This document shows positions 9,611-17,412 of a stretch of DNA of 64,000 nucleotides, in pieces (position 1 is the first letter of the stretch; every line of letters starts with the position of its first letter). Position numbers and translations under genes: made by a program. Below the pieces are notes generated by a model. That model saw nothing but the letters and a program-made list of their open reading frames with translations, was not told the DNA's origin and made no database searches. Source of the DNA: Duganella dendranthematis (GTDB lineage Bacteria > Pseudomonadota > Gammaproteobacteria > Burkholderiales > Burkholderiaceae_D); contig NZ_CP051684.1 of the NCBI RefSeq assembly GCF_012849375.1, forward strand, positions 6,386,001 through 6,450,000, given 5' to 3'.

Positions 9611-9706
9611 GTCACTCCGGCGTACGCCGGAATCCATGCCGAGCTTGCATCGCATCTCGCGTTCTATGGACCGCAGCGGCGGACCGTCCGCCTTCGCCGG
9701 AATGAC
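9611..9706. repeat. REP/MITE-like element with inverted ends between xylD and xylF
   Basis: A 96-bp segment bounded by GTCACTCCGGCG (9611-9622) and its near-inverse CGCCGGAATGAC (9695-9706), with an inner CCGGCGTACGCCGG palindrome at the left end. Terminal GTCATTCCGGCG-type arms are typical of small non-autonomous palindromic repeats scattered between proteobacterial genes. It has no coding potential and occupies almost all of the xylD-xylF gap. It may form a hairpin in the mRNA and tune expression of the transporter relative to the enzymes. Confidence 0.65.
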
Positions 9707-9713
9707 GTTGCTG

Positions 9714-11489
9714 TTAATGGTTGTGCCGCGCCAGCGTTTGTCCCACTCCCCGGTATTCGAGCGCCAGCTCCATGCAGGCGCCGGTTTCCATCTGGCCGAC
9801 GGTGGCGCGGTACAGCTGCTGCCACGGCGTCTGGCTGGCCGGTACCGGCGGAATGCCTTCGGCCTTGCGCCTGGCCAGTTCCTCGTCGCTGATCAGCATA
9901 TTGCAGCTGCCTTCGTTCAGGTCCACGCGCACGGTGTCGCCGGTGCGGATGTAGGCCAGGCCGCCGCCTACCGCGCTTTCCGGCGACGCGTTCAGGATCG
10001 ACGGGCTATCCGAGGTACCGGACTGACGGCCATCGCCCAGCGTCGGCAGCCAGTTGATGCCGCGCTTGATCAGCGCATCCGGCGGTTGCATGTTGACGAC
10101 TTCCGCCGAACCAGGCCAGCCAATCGGTCCGGCGCCGCGAATCACCAAGATGCAGTTCTCGTCGATATTCAGCGCCGGATCGTTGATGCGGTCGTGGTAA
10201 TCGCCCGAACCGTCAAACACGATGGCGCGCGATTCGAAGATGTTTTCCTTGCCCGGCGCGCTCAGGTAGCGCTGGCGGAATTCCGGCGAAATCACGCTGG
10301 TCTTCATGATGGCGAAATCGAATAGATTGCCCTTCAGGACAAAGAAGCCGGCATCTTCCTTCAGCGGCGCATTAAACGGGTAGATCACTTCGCGGTCGTT
10401 GGTCTCGCGGCCGACCAGGTTTTCCGCCATGGTCTTGCCGGTGACGGTGAAGCGGTTGGAGCGCAGCTTGCCCTGCTGTTCCAGTTCCCACATCACGGCC
10501 GGCACACCGCCGGCGCGGTGGAAACGCTCGCCGAGGAATTTGCCGGATGGCTGCATGTTCAGCAGCAGCGGCACCTTGTGGCCGTATTCCATCCAGTCGC
10601 TGGACTTCAGCTCCACGCCCGCGTGGCGCGCCATGGCGACGATGTGCTGCTGGGCGTTGGTGGAACCGCCGATGGCGGCGTTGACCACGATCGCATCCAG
10701 GAAAGCGTCACGGTTCAAGACCTGCGATGGACGGATGTCCTGCTTGGCCATCTCCACAATGCGCTTACCGGTTTCGTAGGCCATCTGGCCACGTTCGCGG
10801 TAAGGCGCGGGAATCGCCGAGCAGCCGGTCAGCGACATGCCCAGTGCTTCCGCAATCGCGTTCATGGTCGATGCGGTGCCCATGGTGTTGCAGTGACCTG
10901 CCGACGGCGCTGAGGCGGCGGCGATTTCCAGGAACTTCTCGTTGTCGATTTTACCGGCGGCCAGCTGCTTGCGGCCTTTCCAGATCGCCGAGCCGGAGCC
11001 CACCAGTTCACCATCCAGCCAGCCGTCCAGCATTGGACCGCCGGACAGCACGATAGCTGGAATGTCGACCGTGGCGGCAGCCATCAGCTGCGACGGCGTG
11101 GTCTTGTCGCAGCCGGTGGTCAGCACCACGGCGTCGATCGGATAGCCGTGCAGGATCTCGACCAGGCCCATATACGCCAGGTTGCGGTCAATCGCGGCGG
11201 TCGGGCGGCGGCAGTTTTCAAAGATCGGATGCAGCGGGAATTCCATCGCAATGCCGCCCGCATCGCGGATGCCGTCGCGCACGCGCTTGGCCAGTTCCAG
11301 GTGAATGCGGTTGCACGGGCTGATGTCGCTGCCCGATTGTGCGATGCCGATGATCGGGCGGCCGGAACGCAGTTCCTCCGGCGTGATCCCGTAGTTCATA
11401 AAGCGCTCAAGATACAGCGCGGTCATATCGATGTGGTCCGGATTATCGAACCAGTCCTGCGAGCGGTAGCGACGCGATTGGGTGCTCAT
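9714..11489 (-). CDS. xylD: D-xylonate dehydratase XylD (IlvD/Edd family)
   Basis: This 591-residue dehydratase removes water from D-xylonate to give 2-keto-3-deoxy-D-xylonate, the third step of the oxidative xylose route. It has the IlvD/Edd landmarks and the three cysteines expected to hold a [2Fe-2S] cluster: Cys59 (SDISPCNRIH), Cys127 (TTGCDKTTPSQ) and Cys200 (SAGHCNTMGTAS). Length and cysteine positions match the Caulobacter xylonate dehydratase closely. It lies 7 bp downstream of xylC. The context with XylB, XylC and XylX makes xylonate, rather than another sugar acid, the likely substrate; L-arabinonate cannot be excluded from sequence alone. Confidence 0.92.
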   Translation of the reverse strand: MSTQSRRYRSQDWFDNPDHIDMTALYLERFMNYGITPEELRSGRPIIGIAQSGSDISPCNRIHLELAKRVRDGIRDAGGIAMEFPLHPIFENCRRPTAAIDRNLAYMGLVEILHGYPIDAVVLTTGCDKTTPSQLMAAATVDIPAIVLSGGPMLDGWLDGELVGSGSAIWKGRKQLAAGKIDNEKFLEIAAASAPSAGHCNTMGTASTMNAIAEALGMSLTGCSAIPAPYRERGQMAYETGKRIVEMAKQDIRPSQVLNRDAFLDAIVVNAAIGGSTNAQQHIVAMARHAGVELKSSDWMEYGHKVPLLLNMQPSGKFLGERFHRAGGVPAVMWELEQQGKLRSNRFTVTGKTMAENLVGRETNDREVIYPFNAPLKEDAGFFVLKGNLFDFAIMKTSVISPEFRQRYLSAPGKENIFESRAIVFDGSGDYHDRINDPALNIDENCILVIRGAGPIGWPGSAEVVNMQPPDALIKRGINWLPTLGDGRQSGTSDSPSILNASPESAVGGGLAYIRTGDTVRVDLNEGSCNMLISDEELARRKAEGIPPVPASQTPWQQLYRATVGQMETGACMELALEYRGVGQTLARHNH

Positions 11490-11496
11490 AGAGTGC

Positions 11497-12372
11497 CTAT
11501 TCTGGAATGTACAAGTGTTGCAGTTGTCCCGGCGAGGCCACGCGGAAGCTGAAGATGCCTCCCGCCAGTGGCTCCCGGCTCAATTCTTCGGCTGACAGGC
11601 CCTTGCGGGCGGTGGTCACGAATACGGTGCGCAAATCTTCACCGCCGAAGGTGACCTTGGTGATATTCGAACACGGCATGTTGATGGTGTCCAGCAGTTC
11701 GCCGGATGCCGCATAGCGCTCGATGCGTGCGCCGCCAAACAGGCCGACCCACAAGGCGCCGTCGGCGTCGACCGCCGTGCCGTCCGGGTAGCCGCTGCCT
11801 TCAATGCGCACGAACACGCGCTTGTTGGACAGGTTGCCCTGCTCGTCCAGGTCAAACGCGTAAATGGTTTTTTCCAGCGTGTCCGTATGGTAGAAGGTAC
11901 GGCCGTCCGGGCTGACGCACGGACCGTTGGTGATGACGTAGCCGCCATCCTTGTGCTGCACGGCTTCGCCGGCGGCGTGGCGATACAGCGCACCGCTGGG
12001 CGCCTCCTCGGCGTTGTCCATGGAGCCAAACCACAGCGCGCCGTGGCGGTCCACATAGCCATCGTTGAGGCGATTGCCCGGCAGGTGTGCTTCCAGCGGC
12101 TGCAGCGGCGTCAGTTCGCCGGTCTCGAACGAGAAGCGCTCGATGCGGCCCGGCAGGCCGCAGACGAAATCGCCGCCGTGCATGGGCAATGCAAAGCCCA
12201 CTTCATCCGGCACCGTCCAGCTCTGGCGACGGCCGCCATCTTCGGCGCAGCGGTGAATCGCGCGCTGCTTGATGTCGACGAAGTACAGTGCCTTGTCTTC
12301 CGCGTGCCATACCGGGCCTTCAGCCAGCGTCGCGCCCAGAGGCCAGATGCACTCAGGCTGATAGAGATTCAT
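11497..12372 (-). CDS. xylC: D-xylono-lactonase XylC (SMP-30/gluconolactonase family)
   Basis: A 291-residue six-bladed beta-propeller lactonase. The metal-binding residues of the SMP-30 family are visible: Glu18 (TLAEGPVW), Asn149 (ITNGPCVSPDGRTF) and Asp197 (GYPDGTAVDADG). It hydrolyses the xylonolactone made by XylB to xylonate in the cytoplasm; there is no signal peptide. The ATG at 12372 overlaps the stop codon of xylB as ATGA, which points to translational coupling and fixes the start. The longer upstream frame is antisense noise within xylB. Confidence 0.92.
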   Translation of the reverse strand: MNLYQPECIWPLGATLAEGPVWHAEDKALYFVDIKQRAIHRCAEDGGRRQSWTVPDEVGFALPMHGGDFVCGLPGRIERFSFETGELTPLQPLEAHLPGNRLNDGYVDRHGALWFGSMDNAEEAPSGALYRHAAGEAVQHKDGGYVITNGPCVSPDGRTFYHTDTLEKTIYAFDLDEQGNLSNKRVFVRIEGSGYPDGTAVDADGALWVGLFGGARIERYAASGELLDTINMPCSNITKVTFGGEDLRTVFVTTARKGLSAEELSREPLAGGIFSFRVASPGQLQHLYIPE

Positions 12373-13148
12373 GCTCCATACCATCCGGCGTCGACGAAGT
12401 AATCGCGGCCGGAGCAGCGTCGTGCATTGTTCGAGGACAGGAACAGCGCCATGGCGGCGATGTCTTCCGGTTCCACGCTTTGCGGCAGCACCTGTGCGTC
12501 CAGGATCGCCTGGCCGGCTTCCGGCGAGTGCCACAGTGCTTTTTGGCGCTCGGTCAGCACCGAGCCCGGAATGATGGTGTTGACACGAATGCCGTCCTTG
12601 CCCAGATCACGCGCCAGGCCACGGGTCAGGCCTTCGATGGCTGCCTTGGCGGTCATGTACAAGGTCAGATCCGACAGCGCCAGGTGCCACGAGATGGAAC
12701 CGAAGTTCAGGATCACGCCGCCGCCGGCCGCCTTCATGCCCGGCGCCACCGCCTGCGCGCAGAAGAACTGGTGGCGCAGGTTGACGGCCAGGCTGTCGTC
12801 CCAGTATTTAGGGGTGACGTCCTGCACCTTATGACGGTTATCATTGGCCGCGTTGTTGATCAGGATTTCAATCGCGCCATGGTCTTTTTCGACCTGCGCG
12901 ATGACATTGGACAGCGCTCCCAGATCGGTCAGGTCGCAGTGGATGAACTGCGGCGCAAACTTCGCGTCTTTCAGGCTATCCGCCAGTGCTTTCGATGCAT
13001 CGACGACGATGTCAATGAAAAACACCTGCGCGCCTTGCTTAACGAAGGCATCCACGATACCGGCGCCAATGCCTGTGCCACCGCCAGTGATCAGAACCCG
13101 CTTGCCGGCGAGGTCCGGGTAGGTCGCGTAGACCAAAGTTTGCCCCAT
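12369..13148 (-). CDS. xylB: D-xylose 1-dehydrogenase XylB (SDR family)
   Basis: A 259-residue short-chain dehydrogenase that oxidises D-xylose to D-xylono-1,4-lactone, very probably with NAD+. The Rossmann motif TGGGTGIG is at 21-28, the NNA motif near 98-100, and the catalytic Tyr164 and Lys168 are in LTLYMTAKAAIEG, with serines just before at 151-153. An acidic residue at the end of beta2 (FFIDIVVD) favours NAD+ over NADP+. A strong AGGAGGAG ribosome-binding site precedes ATG 13148, so this start is chosen over longer frames. It follows xylX by 31 bp and overlaps xylC by 4 bp. Confidence 0.92.
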   Translation of the reverse strand: MGQTLVYATYPDLAGKRVLITGGGTGIGAGIVDAFVKQGAQVFFIDIVVDASKALADSLKDAKFAPQFIHCDLTDLGALSNVIAQVEKDHGAIEILINNAANDNRHKVQDVTPKYWDDSLAVNLRHQFFCAQAVAPGMKAAGGGVILNFGSISWHLALSDLTLYMTAKAAIEGLTRGLARDLGKDGIRVNTIIPGSVLTERQKALWHSPEAGQAILDAQVLPQSVEPEDIAAMALFLSSNNARRCSGRDYFVDAGWYGA

Positions 13149-13179
13149 CTTGTTTCTCCTCCTGAGATATTGTTTTGTT

Positions 13180-14364
13180 TTAGTTGAGCAGGCCGCGCTG
13201 GGCCAGATTGCGATACAGGGCACGCACGCCGAAGGTCCACGGCGCTGCGGTGGTGCTGAGTTGTACGTGATTGACCAGCATGCCCAGCGAAGGGCTGCTG
13301 ATGCTGACGCGGTCACCCAGCTTGTGGGTGAAGCCGGCGCCCGGCGCGCCACGGTCTTTGATCGGCGAGAACATGGTGCCGAGGAAGAGCATGAAGCCGT
13401 CCGGATATTGGTGGTGCGCGCCGCTGGTCTGCGACACCAGGTCGAGCGGATCGCGGCTGATTTCGCGCATGCGGCTCTCGCCGTCCAGTCGGAATTCATC
13501 TTCCGCGCCTTCGATCAGCAAGCGCAGTTCCGCATTGCGCACGGTGTCGATGGTGAAGCGTTCGTCGAACAGGCGGATGAACGGACCGACGCCGCACGAG
13601 GCGTTGTTGTCCTTGGCCTTACCCAGCAACAGCGCGCTGCGGCCTTCGATGTCGCGCAGGTTGACGTCATTGCCCAGCGTGGCGCCGACGGTTTGCGCGC
13701 GGCTGTTCACGGCCAGCACAATCTCCGGCTCCGGGTTGTTCCATTTCGATTCCGGGTGCAGGCCGACGTCGGCGCCGAAACCGACCGCCGACATGGGCTG
13801 CGATTTCGAGAACACTTCCGCGTACGGGCCGATGCCCACTTCCATATATTGCGACCAGGCGCCGCGCGCGATGAATTCCTGCTTCAGCTTTTCCGCTTCC
13901 GGCGAACCTGGCTTGATAGCGGACAGGTCGGCGCCGATATCTTTCAGCAGCGAAGAACGCAGTTCGTCGGCGCGCGCCGGATTGCCGCCCGCCTGTTCTT
14001 CGATCACGCGTTCCAGAAGGCTGACGGCGAAGGTCACGCCGCAGGCCTTGATGGCCTGCACGTCGCACGGCGCCAGCAGGCGCACCGGCGCATCGGTGCC
14101 ACGCAAGGCGGCTTCGATCAGCGCTTCCACCCGGCCGAGCGACTCGCCTTGCGCAGCGCGCGCGAAAGCGGCGGCATCGTCGTGGTCCAGCAGATCGGAG
14201 ACGGTCGCCGCTTGCGCGGTGATGTCGAATACTTCGCCCTGGCGCACCACCACCACACTGGGGCCATTGACGTCATTCCGCCACACGCGGCCTACCAGCA
14301 GGGCGTCCGACAGGTCGGCGGGGAGATGCGCCGCAACGGGCGCGTGGTTCAGCGTATTTTTCAC
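13180..14364 (-). CDS. xylX: 2-keto-3-deoxy-D-xylonate dehydratase XylX (fumarylacetoacetase family)
   Basis: A 394-residue FAH-superfamily protein. It converts 2-keto-3-deoxy-xylonate to 2-oxoglutarate semialdehyde in the Weimberg route. Family motifs are LLAPCDVQAIKACGVTF, VGFGADVGLHPESKWNNPEPEIVLAVN (metal-binding Glu and Asp), GNDVNLRDIEGRSALLLGKAKDNNASC and HHQYPDGFMLFLGTMFSPI. I prefer the GTG at 14364 because AAGGAT lies 6 bases upstream; an ATG at 14382 has no ribosome-binding site. It is the first gene of the xylose operon and faces the divergent xylan-esterase operon across 130 bp containing a LacI-type operator. Confidence 0.88.
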   Translation of the reverse strand: MKNTLNHAPVAAHLPADLSDALLVGRVWRNDVNGPSVVVVRQGEVFDITAQAATVSDLLDHDDAAAFARAAQGESLGRVEALIEAALRGTDAPVRLLAPCDVQAIKACGVTFAVSLLERVIEEQAGGNPARADELRSSLLKDIGADLSAIKPGSPEAEKLKQEFIARGAWSQYMEVGIGPYAEVFSKSQPMSAVGFGADVGLHPESKWNNPEPEIVLAVNSRAQTVGATLGNDVNLRDIEGRSALLLGKAKDNNASCGVGPFIRLFDERFTIDTVRNAELRLLIEGAEDEFRLDGESRMREISRDPLDLVSQTSGAHHQYPDGFMLFLGTMFSPIKDRGAPGAGFTHKLGDRVSISSPSLGMLVNHVQLSTTAAPWTFGVRALYRNLAQRGLLN

Positions 14365-14430
14365 AGAATATCCTTGTCTCATATGGCTGGTTTCGTGTCA
14401 CTACCAGGCTGGCCGCTCAGGGCATTTTTG

Positions 14431-14459
14431 TTGCACCTACCATCTTATTACCCTAAAAT
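14431..14459 (+). promoter_or_regulatory. Predicted sigma-70 promoter of the GDSL-GH43-GH115 operon
   Basis: TTGCAC (14431-14436) and TAAAAT (14454-14459) are separated by 17 bases, a near-consensus vegetative promoter. Transcription would begin inside or just after the TAGCGCTA operator at 14463, so a bound repressor would block it. The divergent xylX promoter must lie in the same 130 bp. Confidence 0.55.
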
Positions 14460-14473
14460 GAATAGCGCTAACA
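14460..14473. promoter_or_regulatory. xyl-box-like LacI operator shared by xylX and the xylan-esterase operon
   Basis: The 8-bp perfect palindrome TAGCGCTA (14463-14470) is extended on the right to TAGCGCTAACA. It matches 11 of 14 positions of the Xanthomonas xyl-box as I remember it (TGGTAGCGCTAACA), which is bound by the LacI-family repressor XylR. It lies directly downstream of the predicted -10 box of the plus-strand operon and upstream of xylX, so it could control both. The LacI gene at 24496 is the natural candidate regulator. Confidence 0.6.
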
Positions 14474-14494
14474 TTTTATGAGTGTGAAGGAATT

Positions 14495-15778
14495 ATGCGA
14501 TCAAGTCAACACGCTTTACCCCGTTATTTCAGCGCCATTGTGATGGCTGGCCTGATGCAAACGGCAGCCGCCGGATCGTCTGCACAGACGACGACACCAG
14601 CGCCTTCACACTGGGTGGCGAGTTGGGGTGCGGCGCAGCAAATCGCCGAATCGAACAACGAGCTCGCGGCCGAACACTGGCGCGACGCCAGCATGCGCCA
14701 GGTGGTCCATCTCACTCTGGGCGGCAAACAAATTCGGGTACGTGTCAGCAATGTATATGGCACCGCACCATTAACACTGGACGCGGCCAGCGTTGCGCTG
14801 GCGCAGACGGCCGGCGAGGCAGGCATCCAGCCCCCTACCCTGCGCGCGCTGACCTTCGGTGGCCGCGCCAGTGTCACCATTCCGGCCGGCGCGGAATACT
14901 ACAGCGACGCCGTCGCCATGGAGATCAGACCGGCCGCCGACCTGGCGATTTCGCTGTACTTTAAAGGCGAACCGGCACGCCAGACCTCCCACAGTGGCGC
15001 GCGCGCCACGACTTTCCTCGCCAAAGGCAACCGCGTGATGGACGCTGTGTGGGCCGATGCCGGCAAGGTCACGCGCTGGTATGCGATCAGCGACGTGGAA
15101 GTGCAGGCGCCGCGCAGCGTCGGCGCGCTGGTAGCAATCGGTGACTCGATCACCGACGGCTACGGCGTGCCGTCGGATACCAACACCCGCTGGACCGACG
15201 TGCTGGCCGCGCGCCTGCGCGACAATAAGGACACACTGGGCGTGGTCAATGCCGGCATTGGCGGCGGGCGCCTGCTGAAGGACGGTCTTGGCCCGAATCT
15301 GGTCTCGCGCTTCGACCGCGACGTGATAGCGCGCGCCGGCGTCACCCATGCGCTGGTGATGATCGGCGTGAATGACTTCGGCATCCAGCACCGCAACGGC
15401 CCGGACACGCCGGCCGACCGCCAGCAACTGCTGGCCGACCTGAAGGCAGGATACCGGCAACTGGCCGAACGCGCACACGCGCACGGCATCTGCCTGATCG
15501 GCGGCACCGTAACGCCGTACGTCGGTAGCGACTACTATCACCCGGAACAGGAAAACGAAGCGGACCGCCAGGAGCTGAACCAATGGATACGCACTGCCGG
15601 CGTGTTTGACGCCGTCGCCGATTTCGACGCCACGCTGCGCGACCCGGCACAGCCTTCGCGCATCAAGCCGGTGTACGATGGCGGCGACCACCTGCATCCA
15701 TCGCTGGCAGGGTATCGCGCGCTGGCGGAAACCTTGCCGCTAGCCGCATTGCGGCGCCAATGCGGAGCCGCCAAATGA
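14495..15778 (+). CDS. Exported GDSL/SGNH-family esterase (probable acetylxylan esterase)
   Basis: A 427-residue exported hydrolase. A signal peptide covers about residues 1-30. An N-terminal beta-rich domain (40-205) is followed by the SGNH domain: block I GDSIT with nucleophile Ser218, block III GVNDFG with the oxyanion Asn, and block V DHLHPS with Asp398 and His401 completing the triad. Such enzymes remove acetyl groups from polysaccharide; the xylan context suggests acetylxylan. It is the first gene of an operon with GH43 (ATGA overlap) and GH115. The start follows a GAAGGAA ribosome-binding site. Confidence 0.88.
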   Translation: MRSSQHALPRYFSAIVMAGLMQTAAAGSSAQTTTPAPSHWVASWGAAQQIAESNNELAAEHWRDASMRQVVHLTLGGKQIRVRVSNVYGTAPLTLDAASVALAQTAGEAGIQPPTLRALTFGGRASVTIPAGAEYYSDAVAMEIRPAADLAISLYFKGEPARQTSHSGARATTFLAKGNRVMDAVWADAGKVTRWYAISDVEVQAPRSVGALVAIGDSITDGYGVPSDTNTRWTDVLAARLRDNKDTLGVVNAGIGGGRLLKDGLGPNLVSRFDRDVIARAGVTHALVMIGVNDFGIQHRNGPDTPADRQQLLADLKAGYRQLAERAHAHGICLIGGTVTPYVGSDYYHPEQENEADRQELNQWIRTAGVFDAVADFDATLRDPAQPSRIKPVYDGGDHLHPSLAGYRALAETLPLAALRRQCGAAK

Positions 15779-17406
15779 TGGCCGACTTCTACGCGGCAGC
15801 GATGGCGCGGACTGCGCGGATCGCGCTGTCCGCCTTCGTTGCCGTGGCGCCTGGCGCGGTGCGTGCAGCGGACGCCGCGTCGCCGGCCACCTACACCAAT
15901 CCGATCCTGAGCGGCTTCCACGCCGACCCTAGCATCTGCCGGGTGGGCGGCGACTACTACCTGGCCACCAGCAGCTTTGAATACTTCCCCGGTGTGCCGA
16001 TTTACCACAGCAAGGACCTGGTTCACTGGCGCCAGATCGGCCACGCGCTCACGCGCGCCAGTCAACTGAACCTGACGCACACCCGCAGCTCGCAAGGCAT
16101 CTACGCGCCAACGCTGCGCTGCCACGACGGCGTGTTCTATATGGTGACCACCAATATGGAGGGCGGCGGCGCGTTCTACGTGCATACCAAAGACCCCGCC
16201 GGCGAATGGTCGGAACCGGTCTGGCTGAACGACCCGAGCTTCGCCATGGATCCGTCGCTGTTCTTCGACGACGACGGCAAGGTCTATTACACCCGACACG
16301 GCGGCGGTGAACACGGCGGCGTCTACCAGGCGGAAATCGACCTCAAAGCCGGCAAGCTGCTGGAACAACCGCGCCTGATCTGGTCCGGCACCGGCGGCGT
16401 GTGGCCAGAAGGTCCGCACCTATATAAACACAACGGCCTGTATTACCTGATGATTTCCGAGGGCGGCACGTCATATAACCACAGCCTGACAATGGCGCGT
16501 TCATCATCGCCATTCGGGCCTTTCACGGCCAATCCGTCGAATCCCATCCTCACGCATCGAGACCACCCTGAACTCCCGCTACAAGCGACAGGCCACGGCG
16601 ACCTGATACAAACGCCGGAAGGCAAATGGTGGATGCCGCTGCTGGGCATACGCCCGGTCGACAAGCTTCACCACCTTGGCCGCGAAACGCTGCTGGCGCC
16701 AGTTGCGTGGAATGATCAGGGCTGGCTGGTCGTCAACAAGGGCCAGTCGCTGACGACCGAGATGGCAGCCGATGGCCTGCCGCCCTCTTCGCCTTGGCCG
16801 ATGCAAGCTGTGCGTGATGATTTCAGCGCGTCCCGACTTGGCCTGCAATGGACGCTGCTGCGCGGTCCCGGCGACGGCCTGTGGTCATTAGCCGACCGTC
16901 CCGGTTACCTGCGTCTGAAAGGCAGCAGTGTCACCATGAACGACATCGCCCAGCCGGCGTTTGTCGCGCGGCGCCAGGAACACATGCGCATGCGCGCCGC
17001 CACGCAGCTGGAATTCCAGCCAGGCGACGCTGCGCAGGCGGCGGGCCTGGTGCTGCGCCAGAATGAAAAGAACTACTACGAACTGCGCGTGACCGGCACC
17101 CCGGAACGCCGCGTGGAACTGGTGGCGCGCACCGGCGGCGTCACCACGCTCAAGGCGGCGGCGCCACTGCCGCCAGGGCCTGTACAGCTGCAAGTGGAGT
17201 CGTCGGCCAACCAATACACGTTCAGTTTTGGCAGCGGCGACGGCCCGCTCAAATTGATCGGCACTGTTCCCACCGCACCGCTGTCATCAGAATCGGCGGG
17301 CGGTTTTACTGGCGTCTTTATCGGCATGTACGCCGAAGGCGCGGGGAAGCAAACCATGCCGGCAGCAGATTTTGCCTGGTTCGATTACACACCGCTGGAA
17401 AAATAA
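15775..17406 (+). CDS. Exported GH43 glycosidase (beta-xylosidase/alpha-L-arabinofuranosidase)
   Basis: A 543-residue enzyme with a signal peptide, a five-bladed GH43 propeller (about 38-330) and a C-terminal beta-sandwich (about 345-540) like the xylosidase C-terminal concanavalin-A domain. The three catalytic carboxylates are visible: base Asp51 (GFHADPSI), pKa-modulating Asp159 (AMDPSLFF) and acid Glu212 (VWPEGPHLYK). The start at 15775 overlaps the upstream stop as ATGA; the in-frame ATG 15 bases earlier is less likely. Its product would trim arabinose or xylose from xylo-oligosaccharides in the periplasm or outside. Choice between xylosidase and arabinofuranosidase is not possible by eye. 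Confidence 0.9.
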   Translation: MMADFYAAAMARTARIALSAFVAVAPGAVRAADAASPATYTNPILSGFHADPSICRVGGDYYLATSSFEYFPGVPIYHSKDLVHWRQIGHALTRASQLNLTHTRSSQGIYAPTLRCHDGVFYMVTTNMEGGGAFYVHTKDPAGEWSEPVWLNDPSFAMDPSLFFDDDGKVYYTRHGGGEHGGVYQAEIDLKAGKLLEQPRLIWSGTGGVWPEGPHLYKHNGLYYLMISEGGTSYNHSLTMARSSSPFGPFTANPSNPILTHRDHPELPLQATGHGDLIQTPEGKWWMPLLGIRPVDKLHHLGRETLLAPVAWNDQGWLVVNKGQSLTTEMAADGLPPSSPWPMQAVRDDFSASRLGLQWTLLRGPGDGLWSLADRPGYLRLKGSSVTMNDIAQPAFVARRQEHMRMRAATQLEFQPGDAAQAAGLVLRQNEKNYYELRVTGTPERRVELVARTGGVTTLKAAAPLPPGPVQLQVESSANQYTFSFGSGDGPLKLIGTVPTAPLSSESAGGFTGVFIGMYAEGAGKQTMPAADFAWFDYTPLEK

Positions 17407-17412
17407 AACGAT

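Noticed and set aside
14461..14470. Start of a CRISPR or tandem repeat around the TAGCGCTA palindrome
   Set aside because: Single occurrence with no regular spacing; it is an operator-like dyad only.
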